DNA from: Campylobacter concisus
GTDB taxonomy: Bacteria; Campylobacterota; Campylobacteria; Campylobacterales; Campylobacteraceae
Direction of reading: 5' to 3'
Length of the DNA: 64,000 nucleotides
Assembly: GCF_003048905.1 (NCBI RefSeq)
Contig: NZ_PIRO01000002.1
Coordinates: 124,001-188,000 of the forward strand
Numbering within the stretch: the first letter of the stretch is position 1; every line of letters begins with the position of its first letter. Shown here one piece after another: positions 1 through 7,249 of the stretch. Under the pieces are notes generated by a model. It was not told where the DNA came from. It made no database searches and saw nothing but the letters and a program-made list of their open reading frames with translations. Position numbers and translations under genes: made by a program.

Positions 1-2
1 CC

Positions 3-920
3 ACGCTCATGCCACTTTGCGAGGGCATAAAAATGGTAAGCGTGCCTGATCCAACAGATGGAGCGACTATCGGCAAAATGGCGGCAAGACACAGCGCTAG
101 CATCATCTTTGGTACCTCGACCTTCTTTAGGCTCTACACCAGAAACAAAAAGCTTCATCCGCTGATGTTTCAAAGTGCCAGAATGGTCGTAGCTGGGGCT
201 GAAAAGCTAAAACCTGAGATAAAAGATGAGTTTAGGCTCAAATTTGGCATAGAAATTTATGAAGGATACGGCGCAACCGAAACGGCACCTGTAGCTGCTG
301 TAAATATGCCAAATATCTTAGAAAAAGAGAGTCTAAAAGAGCTTACATTTAATAGACCTGGCAGCGTTGGCATGCCTCTGCCTGGTACCATCATCAAGAT
401 AATCGACCCAGAAACCCTTGAAGAGCTAGAAACTGGCGAAGACGGACTAATCGTCATCGGCGGATCGCAGGTGATGAAGGGCTATCTAAACGACGAGGCC
501 AAAACAAGCGAGGTAATCACGCATATAGACGGCGTAAGATACTATAAAACTGGCGACAAAGGCCACATCGATGAAAACGGCTTTATATTTATCGTCGATA
601 GATACTCAAGATTTGCCAAGATAGGCGGCGAGATGATAAGCCTTGGAAGCGTCGAAGAAGAGCTTACAAAGGTACTTGGAAACGACGTTGTCTTTAGTAG
701 TGCAAATGTACCAGATAGCAAAAAGGGTGAAGCGATAGCACTTTTAGTAAAAAGTGGCACAGAGCCTGAAAATTTAGAGCAAATTTTAAAAGAGAGTAGC
801 CTAGCTCCGATAATGATGCCAAGCTATATCTTCATCGTTGATGATATACCAACGCTTGCAAGCGGCAAAGTTGATTTTAAGGGCGTAAAAGCTCTAGCGG
901 TCTCACTTTTAGCGGAGTGA
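3..920 (+). CDS. aas: Acyl-ACP/acyl-CoA synthetase, C-terminal part (AMP-binding enzyme, Aas-like); 5' end outside window
   Basis: The reading frame is open from the first complete codon of the window, so the gene starts upstream and only about 306 residues are visible. The visible part is the C-terminal half of an ANL-superfamily adenylate-forming enzyme. It shows the GYGATE adenylation motif, the hinge region around GDKGHIDENG and IVDR, and GGEMIS. It ends with a PTLASGKVDF segment containing the catalytic lysine expected in acyl-ACP/CoA synthetases. The tail resembles the synthetase half of Aas, which recycles lysophospholipids by activating fatty acids onto ACP. Whether an acyltransferase half precedes it cannot be seen, so a stand-alone fatty-acid ligase is the alternative. 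The gene ends with TGA and is followed by about 200 bases without a gene. Confidence 0.75.
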   Translation, partial: TLMPLCEGIKMVSVPDPTDGATIGKMAARHSASIIFGTSTFFRLYTRNKKLHPLMFQSARMVVAGAEKLKPEIKDEFRLKFGIEIYEGYGATETAPVAAVNMPNILEKESLKELTFNRPGSVGMPLPGTIIKIIDPETLEELETGEDGLIVIGGSQVMKGYLNDEAKTSEVITHIDGVRYYKTGDKGHIDENGFIFIVDRYSRFAKIGGEMISLGSVEEELTKVLGNDVVFSSANVPDSKKGEAIALLVKSGTEPENLEQILKESSLAPIMMPSYIFIVDDIPTLASGKVDFKGVKALAVSLLAE

Positions 921-1084
921 GGCACCGCCCTCTTTCTTTGTGACAAAATACTACCCAGGTCGCAGTTGCGACTAATATTTGCATAAATCTTAAAAATTTT
1001 TTGCAAAGAGTTTTGTATAAAAATTTCTATTGCTTTTTAAATTTGGTGCAATTCGTGCGATTGTTTGCTAAATTCTGCCTTTAC

Positions 1085-1274
1085 AAAATTTTACTGGCAG
1101 ATCATAAAAGATGATGCCATACAAATAGTGAACAAATGGGCTATAACGTAGAAAAAGGTAACAAAGAGCTGCTAATTAAGATAAATTTTACCCTAAATGA
1201 GCTTAGCAAAGAAGGAGCTTTAAGTGAAATTTCGCTTAAATACTTCGGTAAAGATATTTTAAATAAGGAGAATT
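1085..1274 (+). pseudogene. Decayed C-terminal remnant of a third amino-acid-binding protein gene
   Basis: This stretch has no start codon or full gene, but its translation matches the C-terminus of the next two genes. From about 1148 it reads VEKGNKELLIKIN and then NELSKEGALSEISLKYFGKD, against NTELLEAIN, KAEGKISEISMKYFGKD and the equivalent segment of the second paralog. Further upstream, after a frame change, FYWQIIKDDA aligns with FYDYIKQRPNA of the intact copies. A UGA at 1112 closes the frame. The ORF stops at TAA (1272-1274) directly before the ATG at 1276. Its tail also supplies the AAGGAG Shine-Dalgarno used by the next gene. Bases 921-1084 hold no gene that I can see. Confidence 0.8.
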
Positions 1275-1275
1275 A

Positions 1276-2028
1276 ATGAATTTTAAGCCCATTTTTGGCT
1301 TGATCGCAGGTGCTTTTTTAGCTTTAAATTTAAATGCTTCAACTATCAAAAAAGGCGAACTTACCGTCGCAACTGAAGGTACTTACTCGCCTTACTCATT
1401 TTACGATGAAAAGGGCGAGCTAGTAGGATATGATGTAGATATTGCAAGAGCAGTAGCGCAAAAGCTAAATTTAAAAGTTGAGTTTCTAACAGCTCCTTGG
1501 GATGCGATGCTAGCAGCATTTGATGCTGGTAAGGCCGATGTTGTATTTAATCAAGTAAGTATAAACGAAGATAGAAAGAAAAAGTATGGTATGAGCGTAC
1601 CTTACACTATGCCATATCCGGTAATTGTAGTACATAAAGACAATAACGACATCAAAAGTTTTGCTGATCTAAAAGGCAAAAAGAGTGTGCACTCTGCGAC
1701 TAGCAACTGGGCGGCAATAGCTGAGAAAAACGGCGCAACAGTGGTTGTAGCTGATGGCTTTAGCAAAGGCGTGGAGCTTATCATCTCAAAAAGAGCTGAT
1801 GATACGATAAACGATAACGTCACTTTTTATGACTATATCAAACAACGCCCAAATGCGCCACTAAAAATCGCATACACAAGCAACGAGCCGATGCCAACAG
1901 CTGCAATCGTTAAAAAAGGCAACACTGAGCTATTAGAGGCGATAAACAAAGCACTTGATGAGCTAAAAGCCGAGGGCAAGATAAGCGAAATTTCGATGAA
2001 ATATTTTGGAAAAGATATTTCAAAATAA
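1276..2028 (+). CDS. Amino acid ABC transporter substrate-binding protein, copy 1 (cystine-type family)
   Basis: A periplasmic family-3 solute-binding protein of 250 residues with an N-terminal signal peptide (hydrophobic residues about 6-21, ending LNLNA). The mature N-terminus has the family segment VATEGTYSPYSF followed by VGYDVDIARAVA. The TEGTYxPFxF and PWDAMLAAFDAGKADVV features resemble the cystine-binding FliY/TcyJ group, so cystine or another polar amino acid is the likely ligand, but specificity cannot be read directly. A strong AAGGAG Shine-Dalgarno lies just upstream. The gene is followed after 9 bases by a paralog, then by the permease and ATPase, forming one transport operon. 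A 143-bp block of this gene is almost identical to the paralog, which suggests gene conversion. Confidence 0.85.
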   Translation: MNFKPIFGLIAGAFLALNLNASTIKKGELTVATEGTYSPYSFYDEKGELVGYDVDIARAVAQKLNLKVEFLTAPWDAMLAAFDAGKADVVFNQVSINEDRKKKYGMSVPYTMPYPVIVVHKDNNDIKSFADLKGKKSVHSATSNWAAIAEKNGATVVVADGFSKGVELIISKRADDTINDNVTFYDYIKQRPNAPLKIAYTSNEPMPTAAIVKKGNTELLEAINKALDELKAEGKISEISMKYFGKDISK

Positions 2029-2037
2029 AGGATCAAA

Positions 2038-2790
2038 ATGAAATTTACAAATTTATTAAAAGTAGTAGCCGTGCTTGCAATAGCTTTAAATTTGCAAGCA
2101 AAAACTATAAAAGATGGCGTGCTAACAGTAGCAACTGAAGGCACTTACGCGCCTTTTACATTTTATAATGACAAAAATGAGCTAGTAGGATATGACGTAG
2201 ATATTGCAAGAGCGGTAGCGCAAAAGCTAAATTTAAAAGTTGAGTTTCTAACAGCTCCTTGGGATGCGATGCTAGCTGCATTTGATGCTGGTAAGGCCGA
2301 TGTTGTATTTAATCAAGTAAGCATAACTGATGAGAGAAAGAAAAAATATGCTTTTTCAGTGCCTTATACTGTGACATTTGGTGCCATCATCACTAGAAAA
2401 GATAATAACGACATAAAAAGCTTTGCCGACCTAAAAGGCAAAAGAAATGCCGACTCAGCTACGAGCAACTGGGCAAAAGTAGCCGTAAAATACGGCGCTG
2501 AACACGTCATAACAGATAGTTTTGCTAAAAGTATGGAGCTTCTTATATCAAGACGCGTAGATGCTGTTGTAAGAGACAACATCGTATTTTACGACTTCAT
2601 AAAAGAGCGTCCAAACGCACCTGTAAAGATAGCTGCCTCACTTGATGAGAAAGACTACACAGCAGCAGCTGTTAAAAAAGACAACGCCGAACTTGCAGAG
2701 CAAATTTCAAATGCTCTAAATGAACTTTCAAAAGAAGGCAAACTAGAAGCTATCTCAAAAAGCTACTTTGGCAAAGACGTCTCAAAATAA
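2038..2790 (+). CDS. Amino acid ABC transporter substrate-binding protein, copy 2 (cystine-type family)
   Basis: Tandem paralog of the preceding gene, also 250 residues, with a signal peptide at about residues 1-21 (ALNLQA end). It has the same SBP family-3 layout: TEGTYAPFTF, VGYDVDIARAVA, PWDAMLAAFDAG and the C-terminal SKSYFGKD. Outside a shared central block the two proteins differ clearly, for instance in the ligand-contact stretch after the first lobe (SVPYTVTFGAIITRKD here, SVPYTMPYPVIVVHKD in copy 1). They may therefore bind different amino acids and share one membrane complex. It sits 9 bases after copy 1 and 23 bases before the permease gene. Assignment to the family is firm; the ligand is inferred. 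Confidence 0.85.
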   Translation: MKFTNLLKVVAVLAIALNLQAKTIKDGVLTVATEGTYAPFTFYNDKNELVGYDVDIARAVAQKLNLKVEFLTAPWDAMLAAFDAGKADVVFNQVSITDERKKKYAFSVPYTVTFGAIITRKDNNDIKSFADLKGKRNADSATSNWAKVAVKYGAEHVITDSFAKSMELLISRRVDAVVRDNIVFYDFIKERPNAPVKIAASLDEKDYTAAAVKKDNAELAEQISNALNELSKEGKLEAISKSYFGKDVSK

Positions 2791-2813
2791 AATTATAAAC
2801 CAACAAGGCAAAA

Positions 2814-3482
2814 ATGGAAAATTTAGATAGAGTGATCGAGCTTGTTTCGAGCTCGACGCTACCGATGATCATTGCACTTTTAAAGGTGACGATCCCGCTT
2901 ACATTGCTCTCGTTTTCGCTAGGGCTTGTCATCGCCATTATCACAGCAGTAGCGAGGCTTTCAAATATAAAAATTTTAAAATTTATATTTGCCATCTACG
3001 TTTGGATATTTCGCGGCACGCCACTTCTTGTGCAGCTTTTTATTGTATTTTACGGACTTCCTAGCATCGGCGTCACGCTTGATACTTGGAGCGCGGCGAC
3101 TATTGCATTTAGTCTAAACGTGGGTGCTTATGCGTCTGAGTCCGTAAGGGCCGCCATACTTTCTGTGCCAAAAGGCCAGTGGGAGGCGGCCATATCGCTT
3201 GGCATGACGCACTATCAAATTTTAAAACGTATCATCGCACCTCAAGCAGTAAGGATCTCTCTGCCGCCGCTTTCTAACACATTTATAGGCCTTGTTAAAG
3301 ACACTTCACTAGCAGCTTCTATAACGATGGTTGATATGTTTATGGTCGCTCAAAGGATCGCAGCAAGGACCTTTGAGCCACTCATCCTCTACATCCTAGC
3401 AGCGCTCATCTATCTAGTGGTTTGCACACTCTTAACCTATCTTCAATCAAGGCTTGAAAAAGCTGTCTCAAGGTATGTCTAA
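2814..3482 (+). CDS. Amino acid ABC transporter permease (HisM/GlnP family)
   Basis: Integral membrane protein of 222 residues with about five hydrophobic segments. The cytoplasmic EAA loop is visible as WEAAISLGMTHYQILKRIIAPQA, the site where the ATPase docks. The segment WIFRGTPLLVQLFIVFYGLP is typical of His/Glu/Gln/polar amino-acid permeases. The last base of its stop codon is the A of the ATPase start ATG (TAATG), implying translational coupling. With the two upstream binding proteins and the downstream ATPase it forms a complete importer, presumably as a homodimer since only one permease gene is present. Confidence 0.88.
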   Translation: MENLDRVIELVSSSTLPMIIALLKVTIPLTLLSFSLGLVIAIITAVARLSNIKILKFIFAIYVWIFRGTPLLVQLFIVFYGLPSIGVTLDTWSAATIAFSLNVGAYASESVRAAILSVPKGQWEAAISLGMTHYQILKRIIAPQAVRISLPPLSNTFIGLVKDTSLAASITMVDMFMVAQRIAARTFEPLILYILAALIYLVVCTLLTYLQSRLEKAVSRYV

Positions 3483-4219
3483 TGGCTATAAATTTTAAAA
3501 ATATAAGTAAATCTTACGGCGATCATTTGGTGCTAGATAACATAAACACAAGCTTCAAAGAGGGACAAACGACCGTGATCGTTGGCTCATCTGGTTGTGG
3601 CAAATCAACGCTTCTTAGATGCATAAATTTACTTGAGATCCCACAAAGTGGTGTTTTAGAGATAGATGACAAGAGCGTAAATTTTAAAGAGAAGCTTAGC
3701 TCAAAAGAGCTTTTAGAAATTCGTAAAAAAACAGGTATGGTCTTTCAAAGCTTCAACCTCTTCCCACACCTAACAGCGCTTCAAAATGTCACCGAAGCTC
3801 CGATCTACGTTCAAAAAAAGGATAAAAACGAAGCAATAAAAGAGGCAAAAGAGCTTTTAGCCAAAGTGGGGCTTAGTCACAAAGAAGATACCTATCCAAA
3901 CAGGCTCTCAGGCGGACAAGCACAGCGTGTGGCCATCGCTAGAGCCCTAGCTGTAAATCCATACTTTTTACTACTTGACGAGCCTACAAGCGCGCTTGAT
4001 CCAGAGCTTGAGGCTGAAGTTTTAAAAGTCATCTTGTCTCTTGCAAAAGAGAAAAAGTCTATGATCATTGTCACTCATAATATGAATTTTGCTAGAAAGA
4101 TAGCTGATAGAATTTTGTTTTTAGATAAAGGCGTGATCGCATTTGATGGCTTGGTAGATGAGTTTTTTAATAGCCAAAACGAAAGAATAAAAAGCTTCAT
4201 CTCGGCTATGGATATATGA
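3482..4219 (+). CDS. Amino acid ABC transporter ATP-binding protein
   Basis: A 245-residue ABC ATPase that powers the adjacent amino-acid importer. The Walker A motif GSSGCGKST spans residues 35-43 (Lys41), the signature LSGGQAQRV starts at residue 142, and Walker B is the LLLDEPTSALDPE segment near residue 160. The switch histidine is in IIVTHNM. Q-loop context VFQSFNLFPHLTALQNV is characteristic of polar-amino-acid ATPases of the GlnQ/HisP/TcyN group. It overlaps the permease stop by one base and closes the operon. A strong hairpin follows at once, between this gene and convergent flavodoxin. Confidence 0.92.
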   Translation: MAINFKNISKSYGDHLVLDNINTSFKEGQTTVIVGSSGCGKSTLLRCINLLEIPQSGVLEIDDKSVNFKEKLSSKELLEIRKKTGMVFQSFNLFPHLTALQNVTEAPIYVQKKDKNEAIKEAKELLAKVGLSHKEDTYPNRLSGGQAQRVAIARALAVNPYFLLLDEPTSALDPELEAEVLKVILSLAKEKKSMIIVTHNMNFARKIADRILFLDKGVIAFDGLVDEFFNSQNERIKSFISAMDI

Positions 4220-4220
4220 A

Positions 4221-4249
4221 AATTTTAGCTAGAAAATCTAGCTAAAATT
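4221..4249. terminator. Bidirectional hairpin terminator between ABC ATPase and fldA
   Basis: A perfect 13-bp inverted repeat (AATTTTAGCTAGA, loop AAA, TCTAGCTAAAATT) lies exactly between two convergent genes. The A-rich and T-rich outer ends give U-rich tails on both strands, as expected for a shared intrinsic terminator. Confidence 0.8.
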
Positions 4250-4252
4250 ACA

Positions 4253-4744
4253 TTAAGCAAAGTGAGGTTTTATCTGCTCTATCCAAGCTGAAATTCTACC
4301 CTCAGTTTTGTCACTTTGGTTATCAGCATCAAGTGCTAGACCTACAAATTTTCCATTTCTAACAGCATCAGAGCCATCAAATGTATAGCCATCAGTGCTA
4401 ACCTCACCAACTACCTTTGCGCCAGCTTTTACGACCTCATCATAAAGCTTTGCCATGCCGTTACAGTACTCATCAGAGTAGCTCTCGCTATCACCCATGC
4501 CAAAAACAGCGACTGTTTTTCCGCTTAGATTTAATGCTTTAAAGTTAAACGCGTCCCAGTCATCTTGAAGATCGCCACTACCCCAGGTTGATGTACCAAG
4601 GATTAGCTTATCAAAGCTATTTAGTTTCGCTGCATCTACATCAGCAACGTTTAAAAGCTCATTTTCAAGGCCTAGACCCTCACTTATAAGTTTTGCTGCA
4701 TCTTCGGTATTTCCCATGCTGCTTCCATAAACTATACCTATCAT
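4253..4744 (-). CDS. fldA: Flavodoxin
   Basis: Flavodoxin of 163 residues, the usual long-chain size. It starts with the FMN phosphate-binding loop in GIVYGSSMGNTEDAA and carries the isoalloxazine-binding loops around STWGSGDLQDDWD and FGMGDSESYSDEYCNG. In epsilonproteobacteria flavodoxin is the electron acceptor of pyruvate oxidoreductase and is generally essential. The oxidoreductase gene nifJ/por lies about 2.5 kb away in this window, so the donor and acceptor are both encoded here. The gene has its own Shine-Dalgarno (AAAAAGGATAAA on the minus strand) and is preceded after 11 bases by a conserved unknown gene in the same direction. Confidence 0.95.
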   Translation of the reverse strand: MIGIVYGSSMGNTEDAAKLISEGLGLENELLNVADVDAAKLNSFDKLILGTSTWGSGDLQDDWDAFNFKALNLSGKTVAVFGMGDSESYSDEYCNGMAKLYDEVVKAGAKVVGEVSTDGYTFDGSDAVRNGKFVGLALDADNQSDKTEGRISAWIEQIKPHFA

Positions 4745-4755
4745 TTTTATCCTTT

Positions 4756-5469
4756 TTAAAAAATTTTACTAATAATCGTATAAGGCACAAGCTTGATCAA
4801 ACCTCTCGCATAACAGTGCCTAACCTCAACGTGTCGCCTAAATTCCTCATTTCTAGGAAAAACGATATAAACCATCTCGCACTCGTGACCAAGCACACCG
4901 ACAGCTCTATCTATATCGTCGTTTAAATTTCTCATATCATCAAAGCTCACTTTTTTAAAGCTTGGCATGACGCTGAGCAAATTTTTACCATCTTTTTTGA
5001 CCGAGATGACACCGCTATTTAGCATGACCTCTTTATCTTGATGGCGGAGGCGTATTTTATCATAAACAAATTGACAAAACATCTGTGCCGCATCGATACA
5101 AAACTCAAATTTCCCACTTACATAAAGCATTTTTATCATCTTTGCAGCCGCCATTTTTGGCTCTTTTGCTATAAATTTGATCTTTGAAAAGTCGCCTTTT
5201 AAATAAGCATTTATGATGATATTTGATGAAAAACAAAAGCGATCTGCTGGCTTAAAATTTAGACATTTTTCGCGAAGTAGGAAATTTATCCTGGCTTCAA
5301 AAATTTCTTTGAAATTTAGAAATTTAGCGTAAGAAAGTGGTATTTTTAGCTCACTTTCTACGCCAGAATTATAAAGTGCAATAAAAATTTTTGCACGTGA
5401 AAGCCTATCAAGCTTTGCAAAAATATTTGGAGTTATTTCGCCAATATCTGATAAAAGCCCGAATCTCAT
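4756..5469 (-). CDS. Conserved hypothetical protein upstream of flavodoxin
   Basis: A 237-residue soluble protein with no signal peptide or membrane segment and no motif that I recognise. It contains several cysteines (for example CLNFKPADRFCFSS and CIDAAQMFCQF) and a basic character. It lies between fldA (11 bases downstream) and a DUF2325 gene (3 bases upstream), all on the minus strand, so the three are probably one operon. From memory the same order, flavodoxin then an unknown of this size then a DUF2325 protein, occurs in Campylobacter jejuni next to katA. That suggests a link to redox or peroxide biology, but this is context only. Confidence 0.7.
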   Translation of the reverse strand: MRFGLLSDIGEITPNIFAKLDRLSRAKIFIALYNSGVESELKIPLSYAKFLNFKEIFEARINFLLREKCLNFKPADRFCFSSNIIINAYLKGDFSKIKFIAKEPKMAAAKMIKMLYVSGKFEFCIDAAQMFCQFVYDKIRLRHQDKEVMLNSGVISVKKDGKNLLSVMPSFKKVSFDDMRNLNDDIDRAVGVLGHECEMVYIVFPRNEEFRRHVEVRHCYARGLIKLVPYTIISKIF

Positions 5470-5472
5470 TGA

Positions 5473-5784
5473 TTATTCTTTGCATCCAAATTCCTTATCT
5501 AGCCCAAAGACCTTGCAATACTCGCAAAATACGCAACTAACGCTTCTTTTTGCACAAACAATTGGAATATTTCTCTTTTTTGCTTGAGTTTTAATAGTCT
5601 TCATAGTGTTGTGGTTTAAAAAACTAGTTAGCATCACCACACACTCGGTATCTTGAGGGATTGGCTTGCGATTTACGCGGTTTTCATTTCTAGCATCCCA
5701 GTGTTCTATCTTCTCAGCTCCCAAATCATGTAAAACTGCCTTGATAGGCGTTATCTCATCTGCACCGATAACTAAAACTGACAT
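5473..5784 (-). CDS. DUF2325 domain-containing protein
   Basis: A small 103-residue protein matching the DUF2325 pattern: SVLVIGADEITPI at the start, HWDARNENR, CVVMLTSFLNHN, and KRNIPIVCAKRS near the end. The C-terminus has a cysteine cluster, CVFCEYC plus a final GC, which could bind metal or act as a thiol switch. Function is unknown in the family. It is the first gene of the probable minus-strand operon DUF2325-unknown-fldA. A palindromic ATAATGATTAT box lies about 30 bases upstream of its start, which suggests Fur or PerR control. Confidence 0.8.
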   Translation of the reverse strand: MSVLVIGADEITPIKAVLHDLGAEKIEHWDARNENRVNRKPIPQDTECVVMLTSFLNHNTMKTIKTQAKKRNIPIVCAKRSVSCVFCEYCKVFGLDKEFGCKE

Positions 5785-5812
5785 AATAAGCTCCTAAAAT
5801 TTATTCATTTTC

Positions 5813-5827
5813 TGATAATGATTATAA
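5813..5827. promoter_or_regulatory. Fur/PerR-like operator upstream of the DUF2325-fldA operon
   Basis: The sequence TGATAATGATTATAA contains a perfect 11-base palindrome, ATAAT-G-ATTAT. It agrees with the PerR-box pattern TTATAATNATTATAA at all but two positions and overlaps the Fur GATAATGAT motif. It lies in the promoter region of the minus-strand operon starting at 5784. Which of the two regulators binds cannot be decided by eye. Confidence 0.55.
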
Positions 5828-5856
5828 GGAAGCTTAACTAAAATTTTTCTTAGTTA

Positions 5857-5871
5857 TGATATTTATTATCA
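5857..5871. promoter_or_regulatory. Second palindrome in the same intergenic region
   Basis: TGATA-TTTAT-TATCA is a perfect inverted repeat with 5-bp arms, about 30 bases from the first box. It lies between the DUF2325 operon and the end of the MFS gene. It could be a second Fur-family operator; no other function is evident. Confidence 0.4.
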
Positions 5872-5916
5872 CTTATATGTAGAAATTTGTAACGTTTTGC
5901 TTAGATATTTAAACAT

Positions 5917-7080
5917 CTAAATTCTCTTAACCTTAGATACCGTAAACAAAAATATGATAAGTCCGCTTGTGGCAAAAAAACTACCAACATTGCCGATATT
6001 TTGCTCACCTAAATGAACTATCGTCTGATGCCCTATTAGCGCCCCTGCTCCGATGCCTATGTTATAAATAGCCGAAAATATCGCCATTGCAGCATCAGTT
6101 GCATTTGAGGCAAGATTTAGCACTTTTATTTGAAAGCTCATATTTACACCAGCTATGCCAAGCCCCCAAACAAAGGCCAAAACTAGCATTAAAACTTCAT
6201 TTTTAGCAATAAAATTTAACAAAAGCAAGCAACATAAAATAAGCATGATAGAAATTGCAGAAAATGCATTTGGAATGAGCTTATAAAATTTAGAGAAAAG
6301 CCAGCTTGCCACGATACCAGCAACACCAAATATAAGCAAGAATATTGTGATAAATTTTCCATCAAAGCCACTGATATCTTTTGCAAATGGCTCAATGTAG
6401 CTATAGGTGCTAAAATGCGCGCTTATGATAATTGCCGTTAGTAAAAATATGACCATTAAAAGGCCATTTCTTGCAAGCTCTGGCAAGCTTTTAAGCGAGC
6501 CTGAGTTTTTACTTGGCAGAAGTGGCAAAATTTTATATAGCCAAACTCCAACACCAACAGCAAAAATTCCGATCAGCCCAAAGGTCACACGCCAACCAAG
6601 TGCATCACCTAAAATTCTTCCAAGTGGCAGACCGAGTATCATCGCTAGCGATGTACCAAGAGCTAGCAATCCAAGAGCTTGCGAGCTTTTATTTATCGGA
6701 GCTAGCCTAACAGCAAGTGAAGCAGTGATAGCCCAAAAAATGGCATGAGCAATAGCTATCATCAACCGAGCAATAATTAAAATTTTAAAATTCCAAGCAA
6801 AAGCACAAAGAGTATGAGCTACAACAAATACGATAAAAACCTTTAAAAGAAGAGATTTTCGCTCTAAATTTGCAGTTAAAAGCATAAGTGGCAAAGAAAG
6901 TATCGTGACGCTCCACGCATAAATCGTGATGATAAGACCGGTATCAGCCGTGCTCATGTCAAAATCTTTTGCAATATCACTTAAAAGTGGCACTGGAACA
7001 AACTCAGTAGTGTTAAATATAAAAGCACAAAAAGCAAGAGCTATAACCCTTAAATAGGCTACCCTATGGACACTTATCAA
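5917..7080 (-). CDS. MFS transporter, sugar-efflux/AraJ-like
   Basis: Integral membrane protein of 387 residues with about twelve hydrophobic segments, the standard MFS size. The N-terminal FNTTEFVPVPLLSDIAKDFDMS and later GLGIAGVNMSFQIKVL resemble the AraJ/SotB/NepI-type drug and sugar efflux group. LAVRLAPINKSSQALGLLA matches the conserved loop between helices 4 and 5. The substrate cannot be predicted. It is monocistronic, divergent from nifJ, with a 169-base region between them. The C-terminal KVKRI is a short cytoplasmic tail. Confidence 0.82.
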   Translation of the reverse strand: MISVHRVAYLRVIALAFCAFIFNTTEFVPVPLLSDIAKDFDMSTADTGLIITIYAWSVTILSLPLMLLTANLERKSLLLKVFIVFVVAHTLCAFAWNFKILIIARLMIAIAHAIFWAITASLAVRLAPINKSSQALGLLALGTSLAMILGLPLGRILGDALGWRVTFGLIGIFAVGVGVWLYKILPLLPSKNSGSLKSLPELARNGLLMVIFLLTAIIISAHFSTYSYIEPFAKDISGFDGKFITIFLLIFGVAGIVASWLFSKFYKLIPNAFSAISIMLILCCLLLLNFIAKNEVLMLVLAFVWGLGIAGVNMSFQIKVLNLASNATDAAMAIFSAIYNIGIGAGALIGHQTIVHLGEQNIGNVGSFFATSGLIIFLFTVSKVKRI

Positions 7081-7202
7081 ATTTTATCCTTAATTTTTTT
7101 CATTAAGGTAATGGAATTTTGCTTAAAGTTAGTAATTCAAAATGCAAAATTCTCAGAATTTATTAATGACATAGATTAATAGTAGATTTTGGAAACTATC
7201 TC

Positions 7203-7208
7203 TATAAT
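7203..7208 (+). promoter_or_regulatory. -10 box of the nifJ/por promoter
   Basis: A consensus TATAAT sits 41 bases before the ATG of the oxidoreductase gene in an AT-rich region. Campylobacter sigma-70 promoters often depend on the -10 box with only a weak -35, so this is a good candidate for the main promoter of this gene. Confidence 0.55.
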
Positions 7209-7249
7209 AAAAGATTTTTAAAAATCGTAAGAAAATTTAAGGCGGAAAA

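Noticed and set aside
959..972. Short palindrome GTCGCA-GT-TGCGAC after the first gene
   Set aside because: The loop is too small and there is no T tail, so neither a terminator nor an operator is supported.
1112..1114. UGA in the first remnant as a selenocysteine codon
   Set aside because: The gene copy lacks its N-terminal part and has frame changes, so the UGA is just decay; related proteins have no Cys there.
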